DNA from: Branchiostoma lanceolatum
Lineage: Eukaryota; Chordata; Leptocardii; Amphioxiformes; Branchiostomatidae
Reading direction: 5' to 3'
DNA length: 64,000 nucleotides
Assembly: GCF_035083965.1 (NCBI RefSeq)
Contig: NC_089738.1
Coordinates: forward strand, 14,968,734 to 15,032,733
Shown here: positions 50,601-62,798 of the stretch, in pieces
Layout: each line of letters opens with the position of its first letter
Position numbering within the stretch: position 1 is the first letter of the stretch
The notes under the pieces: model-generated
Database searches by the model: none
What the model was told of the DNA's origin: nothing
Seen by the model: only the letters and a program-made list of their open reading frames with translations
Translations under genes and position numbers: made by a program

Positions 50601-53600
50601 GCATGCTCTGCAGGGCTCCCGGGGACGCCATGTTGCCCTGTGGCAGCAGACCGCTTTGCTGCAGCATGGCCAACTGCTGCTGCAAGTTTCCCTGCATGCC
50701 ACCCTGCTGCAGGAAAAAAGGCAACAAATCGAATTATATAAATGTAACAGTATCAAACCATACATTGTGTGGTAGCGGCAACGTCTGTAAAACATTTTTA
50801 AGCTGGGGTAGGCAAACACTATGGCTTATCCAGCTCTACCCAGCTGTAAGTGTAAGGGCATTACCAGTACCAAGTGTGGCAACTATGTACATAATTACTT
50901 CACTTTGTTTCTTTTTTTTGTGTGCACCAGTTTGGTTTGGTTTATGTTACATCACCACAACTTGTCACACAAGGCATGGCCTGCACTGCCCTGCAAGGTG
51001 ATTTGCCTAGCAATGTACAGAAAACATTTGATGTACTAATCAATAATTCATGTGACATTCTTGATGATAGGAGCATGGATACTATCAATGTCACAATATC
51101 ATCAAAATCAATGCAAATGTTTAGCCAAAACACTGTCAAACTAAAATACATCTGCAGCATTCGAGAAAGAAAAACAGCTTCCTTCACAGGAATTACAAAC
51201 AGGAAGTTAAAATGGGGCATTCTGTCAGACCGGTAGCAGTTGAAGACTGGCCACATGTGACCCAGTAGCATCCCTGGTCAATCAATTTATGCTTGTATCT
51301 GCTCTCTGCGGTAAGAGGGCGTATGGTTAGAGCATGGGGGTGCAGCACCTGTTTCCCTTTTTAGAAAAAGTTCTGGTTATGTTAGGTAACACAGGGATCT
51401 CCCCGGAAATATAGAGCAGGATGGGGGGAGGGTGCCAAGCACAGGATGCATGTTGCCAGGGGAAAGTCTGGAGGGGGGTATACCTGTCAAGAGGAGAGCA
51501 ACTGCTGCATTTTGCCTTTTCTAGAAACAAATGGAAGTCATTTCCTTCAACTTAAGCTTTGCATCTTGTCTACAATTAATGAAATCTTTGTAGTTTTGAG
51601 CAAAATTACAGGCTGGGTTGGGGAAATATTGGAAGAAATACCCTAACTTTGAAAATCAACAGGATGGAGCTGGGATTAGAACAGGATGGAGGAGCGCCAC
51701 TGTTCCATTCTTGAGGGAGATCCCTGTAACGTTACATTGTTCTCTTCCTGCTCACCTGCATGAGAGACTGTGTGGTACGAGATATTGCTAATGAAATGTT
51801 GGGATTCCCTGAGATGTCATTCTGTAGCAGGTTCACCAGCAGTGGGCTGCTCTGGGTCACATCTCGCCCCTGCAGGTTGGGGTCCCCCCCGCCGGCAGCT
51901 TGGGCCAGCCCGGCGTTGTGCAGGAGGTGGTGGACCGGGAGCCGGGTCGCGCCACCTCGTACCTGCATGGACGGTAGCATCTGTAGAGACACGTTCAAAA
52001 GGGTCAGAAATAAAAAGTACAAGGGTTGTCACAGAGGTGTTCCTTTCAATACAGCGCATTTTATAAATGTTATTATATTGTATTGTACTACAGTATCTTA
52101 CACACACACACAAGCCATAACACTTATGTGCAACCATGTCTAACCCTTGCGAGATGGGGAATAACAGAGATAAACCAGATATCGCCTAATTGAATCACGC
52201 TTATAGCGGCTGCCCGTAACCAGTCAGCAGGTAAGGACCAGAAAAGCCCCGGACAGCGGGAGTTTGCATTATACAGATACAGATAGTGACTTTACAATCG
52301 TCTTTAAAGACATCTGAACAAAATATTACCAAACTAAACTGATAAATAAACACACGTTACAAATAAAACTTGCAGCTTTTCATTTGTGTTCTTACCTGTC
52401 CCTGCATGGGGCCTGGTGGTCCCTGGTTGCCAGGGAAACCGGCGCTACCATCGGGATGAAAACCAGGGGGGAAACCTCTGGGAAAGTTCTGGGGGGTCGG
52501 AGGAAAACCACCCTGCTCTGGGGGCCCTCCTGGAGAAAACAAACATTTCATGAAGTTTAACAAACAGAAAAATTACATCATCTAAAAATAAACAACACAT
52601 TCCTGATAACTAAAATCCAGCTTTCCTTTGGAGTACATTAGATATATTTCAATGTCATTTCAAAGTCAAACTTTGGCATGAGACAAACCCTTATGACTAA
52701 TGGAGGTAAATAAAAACCTCCACAGTTTGGAGGTAATGGAGGTAAATAAAAACCTCCACCTACAGTTTTACTTACAATGGTTAAAACATCTAAAAAAAAA
52801 CATATAAAAATCGTGTCTCTGCTTTTCTAAAACTAGCTGTGTGCCCCTGAAATCTTCTTATTGCTATAATTCATGAAGGATACATTATATCAGTACAGTT
52901 TACCTGCATTAGAAGGCACCTGATCCGGTCTGAAGGGCAGCTGGTCCTGTGGCGGCCTCACAAACCCTCCCGGTGAAGGCATCGGCATCCTGCAAGAAAT
53001 CCAGGCATTCATCTTTCTTAGAATGCTGTTATCGTCACATTATGTATTGTTATGACTACTGTTGATAAGAAGTCCAGTGCCTTATAGGGCACACCACTAA
53101 TGGCTTTTTTTTTCAATAAAGTCAAAGAGGACTTTTCTACACCCAAAATAGTCAATTTATGGCAATGCCTCAGGGGCAGAGCCTCCTTTGTTGTATGGCA
53201 TGGTAAGGAGAATAAGTCACATGTCAAGATAATTAAGTCCCAATACGACAAGGATGCTAACTAAAGAAAATTTTGCCCTGATGAAGGCAGCAGAGCATCT
53301 GCCGAAACATCAGCAGAGAAAAAAAATAAGGCTGTGTATGTAAGAAAACTACTGTAAATGCAGAAATGTTTGCAGGGATTCAATTTCACTGTAAGGAGAA
53401 AATTGAGAGTTCACGGTGGTTTTGAATTGGCGTTTGAAACAATATTAGTGCTACAGTCACACAGTGGAACGGCTTTTCGTGGTGGTTTTAAGTTCGCGAT
53501 AAAGAGTTCACTGCAAAAAGCGCAGACATGAAACCCCCACAAACATTTCTGCATTACAGTATGTTGAAGTATTGAGCTAGTTTTTTCCATTACAGACAAA

Positions 53601-55412
53601 GCCACTCCATTGGGGTGAACTGACCTGTTCTGTGTGCCCATCTGCTTGGCGGTGAAGCTGAAGGCTGGCACCTGGGCGGCCGAGGGAGGGCGGATGTTTC
53701 CCACCGGAGAGAACTGGGCAGGAATCATACCCTCACCTGGTGACAGGAGAAAGAGGGTCAAGCATTATGAGTTTCCTACATCATATTTACACTCATTTTT
53801 CCACTCTGTCATCAGGGTTACATGCTTACGTTTGAGTAGTTTGAAAGGAGGCTGCGAGGTAACAACAAAAATCATCTAAACATTTCTGGGTCAAGATCAT
53901 TCCCCGTTTTGAATCACTTGTGTTCAGGTCATACTTCAGAAAACGGCTTACAGATCCATTCATAATTTTCTCGTTCACAACCAATAAAGCTACATGTACA
54001 ATTACTGATGAAACACATCTCCTTGGCACGGCACATCCCTTGCTTGAAACTACACAGTGTGTTTTTTGGCACACATTTTAGATAGACTAGCGAAAGAGGC
54101 CTAGTGAGCGTCACTCCACACTCCACCGCCATTGTAGGAATATCATTGTAGGAAGTACCTTTCCCAAGGGCACAACGTCGGGGCATGGTGAGTATTGAAC
54201 CCAGGACCTATTGGTTCTGAGTCCAACGCTCTAACCGTTGCACCACATCGACGCCACTTTGTGCATACTTCAACTCTTTGAGTAGGAAATACGATGATGA
54301 TAGAAATAATGTCACCTTTACCTGGAGCGACCTGTCCCCCCGGGGACGTTGCCCAGGCAGGTCGGGGGACCCCCTGGGGGGACTGTTGGAACGGTGGGGC
54401 AGCAGTAGAGGGGAGGCCAGGGGCCATGGGTGGTCCCGTCATACCCATCGGGGGAGGAGTGTTTAACACAACCTCCTGGTGACCTGGAATGGGAATAAAA
54501 TACAATTATGGCACTTAATCAATCAAACAGAAACTGAACCTGATTTTTACTACTAGTACTACTACAGTACTGATACATGTACAGGGACAGTTTATCTATT
54601 TTTTTGGTATGGCTGTTCAGCACACACAGTTAGGCGGGAAATCTTCTAAATCGACAGCACTGACCTTCGACCTGCACAGCGAGGATGCCGAGGTCCCGAA
54701 GCTGCTGGTTGCGTGTCTCTGCCAGCTGCTGCAGACGCTGTGCCGCGCTGCGCGGGATGTTGAAGGTCACACGGACACTGTTCCATGGCTGGACCCTGGA
54801 CACCTTCACCTCCTGCTCACCTGTATGGGCACAAGGTCATGTTAACTTACTGTTAATGTATGCAGAAGACTTTCAATAAATCTTTCAGTTTGTATCCCAC
54901 TCTAGAAACAGTTAACGTTGGGCCTACATTTATCTAGATTAGGATCACTTTGTGCTTGCTATTCTTTGTGTCAACATACAAAATGCTACTGTGAGTCTAT
55001 ATTTGTTAAGGTTGTGAAGGGTAAAACTAGTTTAAAAGTCCAGGAAATGCTGGTACTGATAAATAAATAGGATATGTTCATCCATAACAGCAAAGTTTAA
55101 TCACTAACCTACAAATCAACCAAAGTAATTTTGTCTTTCCCAATTCCAGCTGTCCACTAGTATAGATTTGACTGAATGTTCTAGTACCTAATGATGTGCA
55201 ACAATGGATAAAAAGTGCATCACAAGTACAAAAGAAAGCACACAACGTCTTTGCCCACCTTTCTGGGCCATCTGCTGCAGCCACGTGGAGATGGCATTGA
55301 GGCGGTGGGGCAGGTCGGCATCTCCGATGTTCCCGCGTACGGTCAGCACTGCGGGAATGTTGGCATTCTGCCAGGGGCACGGCTGCTGGAACCCACCCGT
55401 GGGGTCAGCCAT
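44645..55412 (-). CDS. NCOA6: Nuclear receptor coactivator 6 (NCOA6/ASC-2)
   Basis: Scaffold coactivator that binds nuclear receptors and is a core part of the KMT2C/D (MLL3/4) H3K4 methyltransferase complex. Fifteen minus-strand exons: 55259-55412, 54665-54820, 54322-54483, 53625-53736, 52904-52989, 52396-52529, 51756-51980, 49209-50706, 47776-48705, 47171-47407, 46475-46822, 46025-46113, 45494-45713, 44996-45085, 44645-44685. All junctions are GT/AG and in frame; total 1493 residues, human about 2060. The N-terminal domain is clear: VQPWNSVRVTFNIPR and NQQLRDLGILAVQVEG match human NCOA6 closely. Exon 7 has SPLLVNLLQNDIS, the first LXXLL receptor box (L316-L320). Exon 8 (about 499 residues) has a poly-Gln tract and many NFP-x-SSP repeats. 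Exon 9 (310 residues) has Pro/Gly repeats. No second LXXLL is seen. The start ATG (55412) gives MADPTGG; an upstream coding exon cannot be excluded. The last exon adds only EEKGPSPHKQSKS. Confidence 0.93.
53277..53312 (+). ncRNA. Hammerhead-ribozyme-like core, probably degenerate
   Basis: The plus strand has CTGATGA, a pairing GGCAG...CTGCC stem with an 8-base loop, then GAAAC. This is the spacing of a hammerhead catalytic core. Upstream GATG could pair with CATC after GAAAC as a short stem III, but the base after it is C where the cleavage site needs U. It is probably the remnant of a retroelement-borne ribozyme, of the kind found in Penelope-like elements. It lies in an NCOA6 intron. Confidence 0.35.
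53350..53561. mobile_element. MITE, TACTGTAAATG family, copy 2
   Basis: Left end TACTGTAAATGCAGAAATG and right end CATTTCTGCATTACAGTA are inverted repeats of about 22 bp with TA at each end. The interior has GTGGTTTTAAGTTCGCG as in the 4.4 kb copy. It is non-coding and lies in an NCOA6 intron. Confidence 0.75.
54150..54255 (-). mobile_element. tRNA-like SINE head fragment
   Basis: On the minus strand GGTGCAACGGTTAGAGCGTT (A-box-like) is followed by GGTCCTGGGTTCAATAC (B box) and then GTGCCCTTGGGAAAGGTACT. This is the head of the same family as copies B and C. It is truncated, in NCOA6 intron 3. Confidence 0.55.
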
Positions 55413-57789
55413 CAGGAGCTGATGCACGGGAAGGGGAACAAAATTAAATCAAATCAAAATTTACTGCACAGCAATTGTAACAGATACAAACAAGGAGGTT
55501 TTAACCTCGTTGATGCAAGGTATAGCTGAGCAGTTCTATGTATTGAGTCTAATTTTCTTTAAGATTGCTAACCTCAGCGGAAGGGGTTATCGTCTAGCAC
55601 AGTGGGTCTGGCCTCCAGGCTACGTGTGTACTGGACCGCTTTTATGGCCAATGCACAAAGCACTAGTATGTAGACATGTTGTTTATTTGTATTGCATACC
55701 CGCTAAACCAACTCATGGCGTAAGACACCAGGTTTGTACTAAAGAGTACAAACTGCAGACAGATCCAGACAGATTTATTTGATTCATTAACACTGGGAAG
55801 GACCCCTGCTCTTTTCAATAAGTGTGGTGGGTTCTTTTACGTGCTCGAGGCGTGGCTCTCCCCAAACATGGGACCTCTCTTTAATGTCCTATCCGAGGGA
55901 CCTCCCTAACTGAAGCTAGGTACTCATCTTCAGCTGAGGAAATTCATGTGAAGTGCCTTTCCTAAGGGTACAATGTCAACGGGACAAGGGGACCCCTGAT
56001 TTGAACCCAGGACCTCGGCCACTATGCCACCCTGACACCAATATTTGTCTTATTCCATTTATAGGGAACAGGGACTATAAATAATAAACCATCAAGTCTT
56101 TTTTGTGATGAATAAACCAGCCTACATCAACTGGGACATTACAGCAGCCATTTATTTAATCTCCTAGCAGATGTAGGGTTCAGCTCAGTGTTTTACATGA
56201 GTAGGAGGTGCTTGTGAAGCATTGAATAGAGAAATTAATGTGCTTAAAACATGAATTTCTGTCAGAAACATGAAATACACGACCGAGTTTATTCTGTTTT
56301 CAGCAAACATTTGATATTTGTTTACATCAATATTGGCTAAAATAATGATATACAATGTTGATATTATTATGTATTATCATCATGTATTCTGATATAACCG
56401 TTACTCACTACAATATGATTCTATATAGAACATTAATCCAATCACAGTCTCCTCAATGTGTGCCGTTTATGGCCACAAAGCGAAGATTTAATCTGATTTA
56501 CCGAACGGCCGTTAGCGCCCCTCCCTAGCCAGGGTCAGAGGGGTTTGAATAAATAAAAACTGACAAAGGAAATTCTCGCAAACGTTACATATGTTCAGTA
56601 CGCACGCAACTCGATAAACATATATATACATACACTCCACTATATATGAATTACCCGTGTGGTTGAAATCATTTACAACTCGCTATAAGACAACTTTGAA
56701 TGCGGAAAAAAATCATGCCCCCCTCCCACTTACAAAACGGAGCTGTGCCCTAATTTTTGCAGCGCGTTCGCATAACATTAAACTTGCGCTTGCAGCTGTC
56801 TAACGCTGTCTTGGAGAAGACATACGCCCATGAAAGATCTTAGATGTAATATATGGATCACAAAAGACGTAATTTGCGGCTAAACGCAGGTGCTAAGGCG
56901 TGAGGCTCACCTGAAACAGACGCTGCCCCGGTCAAGCGACAGCACTTCGCAGTTGACCCCAAGCGAATCGGGGTCACCCACCCGATTACCCACATACATT
57001 GTAGTACGCAGTATGTCAGCCTGACGATCTAATGCGGTTTAACGTTACATAGTTATATTCTACGGCTATGATATGTCAAGACAGGAAGATAATCAAACTA
57101 AGTATATTGTATATAATAAAGTACATAAAACACAAATATTATTATATAATTATATGCTTTTCGAGACATAAATGAGAACCATTCCGTAAGATATATTAAA
57201 CACGTTATCTTTACTATTTCTAAAGTTAGTTCTGTTTCAGAATCTGATATTTCGGACACATCCCGGTAGAATTATAATTCTCGGTTAAACGTTTAGCTTT
57301 TCAATACATGAAGTTCTTTCAACACTCATAACATTATCAAGAAACACACTATTTCATCCTATTTTCATGGTAGCAAAGGGTAGCAGTGAGCATCTAATGA
57401 TATAAAGAACAATAAAAAACGTGATGATTTTGTCTCAGTATCAACTTTGTATAATCCTTATTGCTCACCAACTTAATGATACTAGTAGTTCAGGATAATA
57501 TTTATTGTATAAAATCAATAACCTGTATGTTTTTTAACTATGTGCACAGCACTGGGCAACACAGGTTATTCAACCCGTTCTACAGATGCAGTGCGATTCA
57601 ATGCAAGGATGCAGTATAGTAAGGATGTTCAACACTCTCTGTGCAAATGCATGTACATTTGTACACATATGTATATGTATAAACAAACAAACAAACAAAT
57701 GTATGTTGACAACAAGAAGTCGCAAGTTTGAAGGTGTAAAATATACTGAAGTTTACCTACAAACTCCAAAGATACGATTGTAAACAGTA
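55413..57789. other. NCOA6 upstream region
   Basis: Contains the NCOA6 promoter and probably a non-coding first exon; a donor-like CAG|GTGAGCC lies on the minus strand near 56930. Also a SINE-like copy (55790-56041) and a lone fold-back end (CTCCTAGCAGATGTAGGG near 56162). 57.0-57.8 kb is AT-rich with nothing recognised. Confidence 0.4.
55790..56041 (-). mobile_element. SINE-like element, copy C (fullest)
   Basis: On the minus strand: head GGTGTCAGGGTGGCATAGTG, then GTCCTGGGTTCAAATC (B box), body GTACCCTTAGGAAAGGCACTT, end block AAAGAACCCACCACACTTAT then GAAAAGAGCAGGGGTCC. It is about 250 bp with no coding capacity. It gives the best view of the family shared with 2.6-3.0 and 33.0-33.3 kb. 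Confidence 0.65.
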
Positions 57790-60700
57790 TTACGCATATA
57801 CTGTCTCAAAATCGTAATCCATGCTGTCAAAGCTGTCATATCCGTCATACGGAGACTCATAATCGTATTGCTGCCAGCACATTGATTGCAGGTACAACAT
57901 GTAGGCTACAAAGTAGTCCCACATCGTGAACGTCTTCTGCAGTTCCCGCACGTGCCGCTGGAGGAGCTCCACCCGGTGCTGCAGACGGTCGATCTGCGGG
58001 GTGTACAGGTCTGCCATGATGTCTGCTGGGGTTTAATAGATTTGATTTGATAGAGAACAAGAGTATTTCCTCAAATTTACATAACTTAAAATTCCTGGCC
58101 TGTAGATAACTAATGATGCAAACGCTGGCTTCAAACGTTAATTAGAGTAATAACCTAAGCAAGATACTTGTTGTTTGAATTATTGTACATGTGCCTCTTT
58201 GCAAAGACAACGCAATATGACAAACTTACCGTTTTGGGGCACTGGCATCTTTTTGTCAGAAAAAGCTTCGCCGCCATTGGCCAACACTTGTCTGATCATG
58301 CGCACTAGGTCCGATAGCCCCGACTCTTCCACCTTTTCCTGCTTGTCATTCTTTACCTGTGATTGGTCGAAATAAAGTTTAGTGTGTGAACTGGTCATTG
58401 ATGTAGTCCTCACATGTCTACATATATCGTAAGCAGAACGTGATTCAGACAATAAAGTCACGCCGTTTAATGTTTTGATGTCACTACCGTTTTGAAATAA
58501 TTTGGCTCTTACGAAGGATGTAACGGTATGAAACAACACTTTCATGTATTACTTCCTTATTCTTGTGCTTTGCTTGTCTGTATTTGTTTCAATCAAGGAG
58601 TTAGATGTTTCAATACACTTTGTTCTGATGACGAACATAAGCTATGAGCTTGACATGGTGTGTTGTCATCGCAACAGTGATCACGTCTTGTCATTTAACG
58701 TTGTAATTAAAAAAGTATCACACGGAAAGAGCAGATTTTATTAGACATAATTATGGTGATGACCAAACCTGTGAGATTGTATCGTTCAGGATGCCCACGA
58801 ACAGGTTCATGAGGACGAACAGCAGGCAGACAACAAACCCGAGGATATACAGACGTCCCAGCGTCTCATCCGCCTGGCTGCGAACAGAAAATGGCAGCAG
58901 AGAATAAGAAGGGGAGATACAATCCCCTAAGTTTTTATGAGGTAAGACTGTAACTTTCGGCACAATTCAGTTTTTACTGCAAGGCCGATTTGGTCTATGT
59001 TTGCTCAATAAACCAATCACTACTACTACTACAACTAACAATCTATTGCTTTTGGTTACCAGGCTAGCAAACCACACTGTAAGACTGCGATTGTACTTTA
59101 ACGTTATTTCATCTTCGACTTGCCTCAGATCATATTCACATTCATACAGAGCACTGTCCTTGTAGGATAACGTAGGCTTTTATATGCTTAATCTAGTTTG
59201 TGTTTGCTATTGACTGTGATGCTCACATGGTATCATTGAAAGCGATGGACCCGAGCAGCATCCCAAACCCCGTCAGCAACGCACCTAGCGGACTTTGGAA
59301 CTGCTGCAGCGTGGCGCCGAACAACAGATACCCGCAGAACATGAAGGCAAAGAAGACCAGCATAACCAGTACGGAGAACACGACAACCTACAAATTTGGG
59401 AGAATTTGATGATTAATACGAAAACAACGCAGCACTTGGAAAATGAAGCCCTCAGACAAATCGTAAAATTGTGCAAAATGATTGTAAGATCACCAAACGT
59501 GTAACATTGATATGCTAGGGTCACATTTCCAAACCGGCGCTTAGCCGGGAAGCTTGCGGGAACAAAAAGTAGACTATATGATATAAAAGACAACAAAACA
59601 CACAAAGCGCAAAGAAAGGAACTAAAGATGGTCAGGATTTGTGTATATATTTCTTAACACTTTTATTCTTGTTTTCGCAAACAGCCCGGTCGGGCCCCTG
59701 GTCCGGAAAATGTGACCCAAGCACAAGTAGGGAAAGTTCCCCTTATAAAGCATCGGGTTGGAGGTATCACTTTAACATGTTCACTCACGTGCTGCGTGGA
59801 CTGCCGTAAGACGTCAGTTAGCATGGCAACCGAGGCTGAAAAGGACAGAAGCTGCAGTAGCCGGACAGTGTAGGTGAACACCGAGCCCGCCAGGAGGTAC
59901 CACAGCACCTCGTCCCACAGCGCCACCTCACGGAAGCTCAGGAACTGCCCTGATATGAGCGAAAGAATATATATTCATATCAAATTTAAATTGCTTGCTC
60001 CTAACGGGGAATAAAGTCAAGATCATCCAAGAGTTAACAGTATTTTGACTACTTTTGAGTTTTTCCTCCATAATTACGTGGACGTTATCGTAAGGTATCT
60101 CCAAAGGTGTTTGCAAAACGTCGACTCACCTGTTACGTTTGTGTGCATCTCGGCCAACGCGTTTCTAGCCAAGTGATGCCGCCAACAGAACACACCAATG
60201 GCCGTGGCCGAACACATCCAAGCGAAAACCTCCCAGACACACCAGAAATCTCGAAGGCACTTCTTCCCCATCTGATGCACTCGAGCTGATATCATGAAGG
60301 TCTCCACGAATACAAGGAAAGCATAGAACACATTCACACCCAAGGCCACATAACTCCATAACCAGGCAAGGTCGTGGTGCAAGCGAAAGGGATGAAGGGA
60401 AATCCAGTGCATCACCAAACCCACGTGACTGTATTCCACCAATAAGGTTGACGCAACGAAAAGATTGACGTTTGCGTTATAAACGGTGAACTCAACCATG
60501 ACCGCACGGGTGTACCTGTCCAGCCAGTCATGGCGCTGAAGATAGCTCACGATTCGTTCTCCCTCTTCTCTTGATGTTCCCAAGTCCACAATATATCCTC
60601 CTCCTCGGTACACAGCCAAGTGACCGTACAATGGCGGGTCAAAGGAACTCGTCTGGGTAGAATACCGCCAGTATGTGGTATTGGTTGAGGTATTTGATGT

Positions 60701-61627
60701 AAAGTTGCTCCAGTTCTCACCGTAGTTTTCCTGGTCTTCGTTTGAACGGGAATATTCCACGTTACATTCTCCCACAATGTCAGCCATGGTCTCAGGGGTC
60801 CTGCACTGCCCTGGGAACGAGATAGACATCAGCCGTCGTGCTACAAATTTCACAAACTCCGTTTCTTTAAAAAAAGCATGCATGCAATTCTGGCAAAACC
60901 GGAGACCTCCATTTCACTCTTACTTTGACGACATGCACCAATGTCCAAACGCTGACACTATTAAACGTTTGAAAATCCCCACCTGGCACCACCCTGAGTT
61001 GCTTGAGTCTCGCCTGTCCTATCCGGAACAGATCGGGGTTGGCTGTGTACCTGCTGATGACGTCATCCGGCCCAGTTGCCCTCCCGTTGTACCAAGTCGT
61101 AAAGAAGAGCCTAGACAACAGGGTGTGCTCACACCACCTCCAGAAATTATCTCGGGTGGACGTCTGGTGGCAGCAGGAAAGGGAAACAGTCATACATTCC
61201 CCTCCCTCCTTATCTTTACTGTTTATGACACAATGTTGGCTGTCCTCCAGGAGCTAATTTTTACTTACACTCTTCTACTTACGCCGTTTTCTTCTGATTG
61301 TGCCATTTTCCCGTAGTGCCATATCAAATCAATTATAAGGAGGTTATCTGCCTATAACTTCCTTGATCAAACGCAACATGTACATGTGTATTTCGCCATA
61401 AAGGCTTTGCGCTTGACCACCAAGCACAAATATATACAATGCAAAGAAAAAACCTCCGAAGTTACCTTATGGAATGCTGATATTATATGTTTAGTTGCTC
61501 TCATCAGATAGAAGTGGTCCTCTCCCCTTTCGTTGTTGCAGATGAAGATTGCAGAAGCGAGGATCAGGACTTGGAGCGCACGCTCGAACAGAAGAGTCTT
61601 GTACGTGAATCGTCGTGGTAGCAACAT
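57790..61627 (-). CDS. Compact polycystin-2-like cation channel
   Basis: A six-transmembrane TRPP-type channel subunit. Eight minus-strand exons: 61466-61627, 60983-61163, 60130-60810, 59789-59949, 59227-59387, 58769-58877, 58230-58356, 57790-58022, in frame throughout, 604 residues. S1 is LFERALQVLILASAIFIC. The extracellular polycystin domain (about 60-230) has NFWRWCEHTLL, RLKQLRVVPG, GQCRTPETM with its paired cysteine (GECNVEY), and LDRYTRAVMVEFTVYNANVN. S2-S4 follow in exons 3-4, S5 in exon 5 (VVVFSVLVMLVFFAFMFCGY), then the pore segment GFGMLLGSIAF (436-445) and S6 ending LFVGILNDTISQ. The tail has a predicted coiled coil (RLQHRVELLQRHVRELQK) and ends in Tyr/Asp-rich YDYESPYDGYDSFDSMDYDF. 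There is no EF-hand and almost no N-terminal cytosolic region. A TGA upstream of exon 1 in frame supports a start at 61627. A polycystin-1 C-terminal piece is the alternative, but no upstream exons fit. Confidence 0.85.
58975..59035 (+). mobile_element. Probable LINE 3' tail with ACT microsatellite
   Basis: It ends GTTTGCTCAATAAACCAATC followed by (ACT)n. It is of the same type as the fragments at 35.9 and 38.3 kb. Confidence 0.35.
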
Positions 61628-62798
61628 CTTAGACGGTGGATTCGACTCCAAGTAAACGTGGTCACAATGCCCTAGTCTTCCGACGGTTTTAAAGTCTGTC
61701 TCCAATCACATACAACACGCATACATCCACACGGAAAGAACTATGACTTAAACTTCACTGACATCTAGTGATCGAGGTGCCAAACACAATCAGGAAGATG
61801 ATCGGAAGGTTTTAAAACAATCAAGGTTTGTAGCAGACACTATACAATATAGACTGGGACATACAGTTTCTCTTTGTCCTGTGATACACGTATCAATGAT
61901 GATATCACCGTCAAAGCAGACGTCATTGGTTATTTCGTGGACAAGAATTTGGGCAGATGAGATCATATCGTTGTTTCACTAAGCCTATCGATCTGATACG
62001 GCGAAGTGGTACTACTAATGATTATAGAGAAGGCCTCTTTTGTGTGACTTCGTATGTTTGTGTGTGTGTTTGTGTATGTTATACACCATCAGCTCTCAGT
62101 TACTGAGGACGCTTTCAAAAAAACACAACTCAAGACCAGCTGTAGTTTCTGCTTTATTCAGCTCAAAGACAAAAGCACCGTATAAAAAAAGACCAAAGTA
62201 TTAGAAGAAAAACGACAAACAGAATTGGTCCTGCCTTCCAGCCTCAATGTCAGCATGGTTACCATGGCGACCATTCACCCCTGACATTTTCTATGACATT
62301 TACTAGTACATATATCTTTCTATGATAGCATCGATACGCAAAGGTCATAAATGTGATACCAATCTGTTCCAGCGAAACGATATTGCATAACTGGATGAAT
62401 TGTCACGAACCGACGTGTGCTAACGTACCCTGTTAAACAAAACATACGCATACATACATGTTTTATGATTTAGAGGCTCAGTTTGGTCAAATCCTTTCCC
62501 TCGACAATTACAATCCAACGACTTAATCAAATGCCAGGGTCATTAAAAGATTGGCTTACAACAGATAGTACATGTTATGTCTGTAATACAAATGTATATA
62601 CATATCCCTGGACCCTTACTGGTATCAGGGTTCACTATATCAAATTAAATTCAATAACCTGAATGCTGATTTCATAGGTGATTCTCACTATGTCTTTTAT
62701 CTTAAGCTCATTTTGTATTGAAAAAAAAACAAAACACGTTAACAACGTAACAAATAGCACCATTGAAAATGTTGTTATATGTTCCAGCACCAATATCG
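61628..62798. other. Gap between the unknown gene and the polycystin
   Basis: AT-rich, no exon-like frames. It should hold the 3' UTR of the gene ending at 62799 and the promoter of the polycystin gene. A TG/TA-rich short tract lies near 62050-62085. Confidence 0.45.

Noticed and set aside
60777-61316. Long plus-strand frame
   Set aside because: It overlaps polycystin exon 2 in antisense. The minus strand has the conserved domain and correct splice sites.
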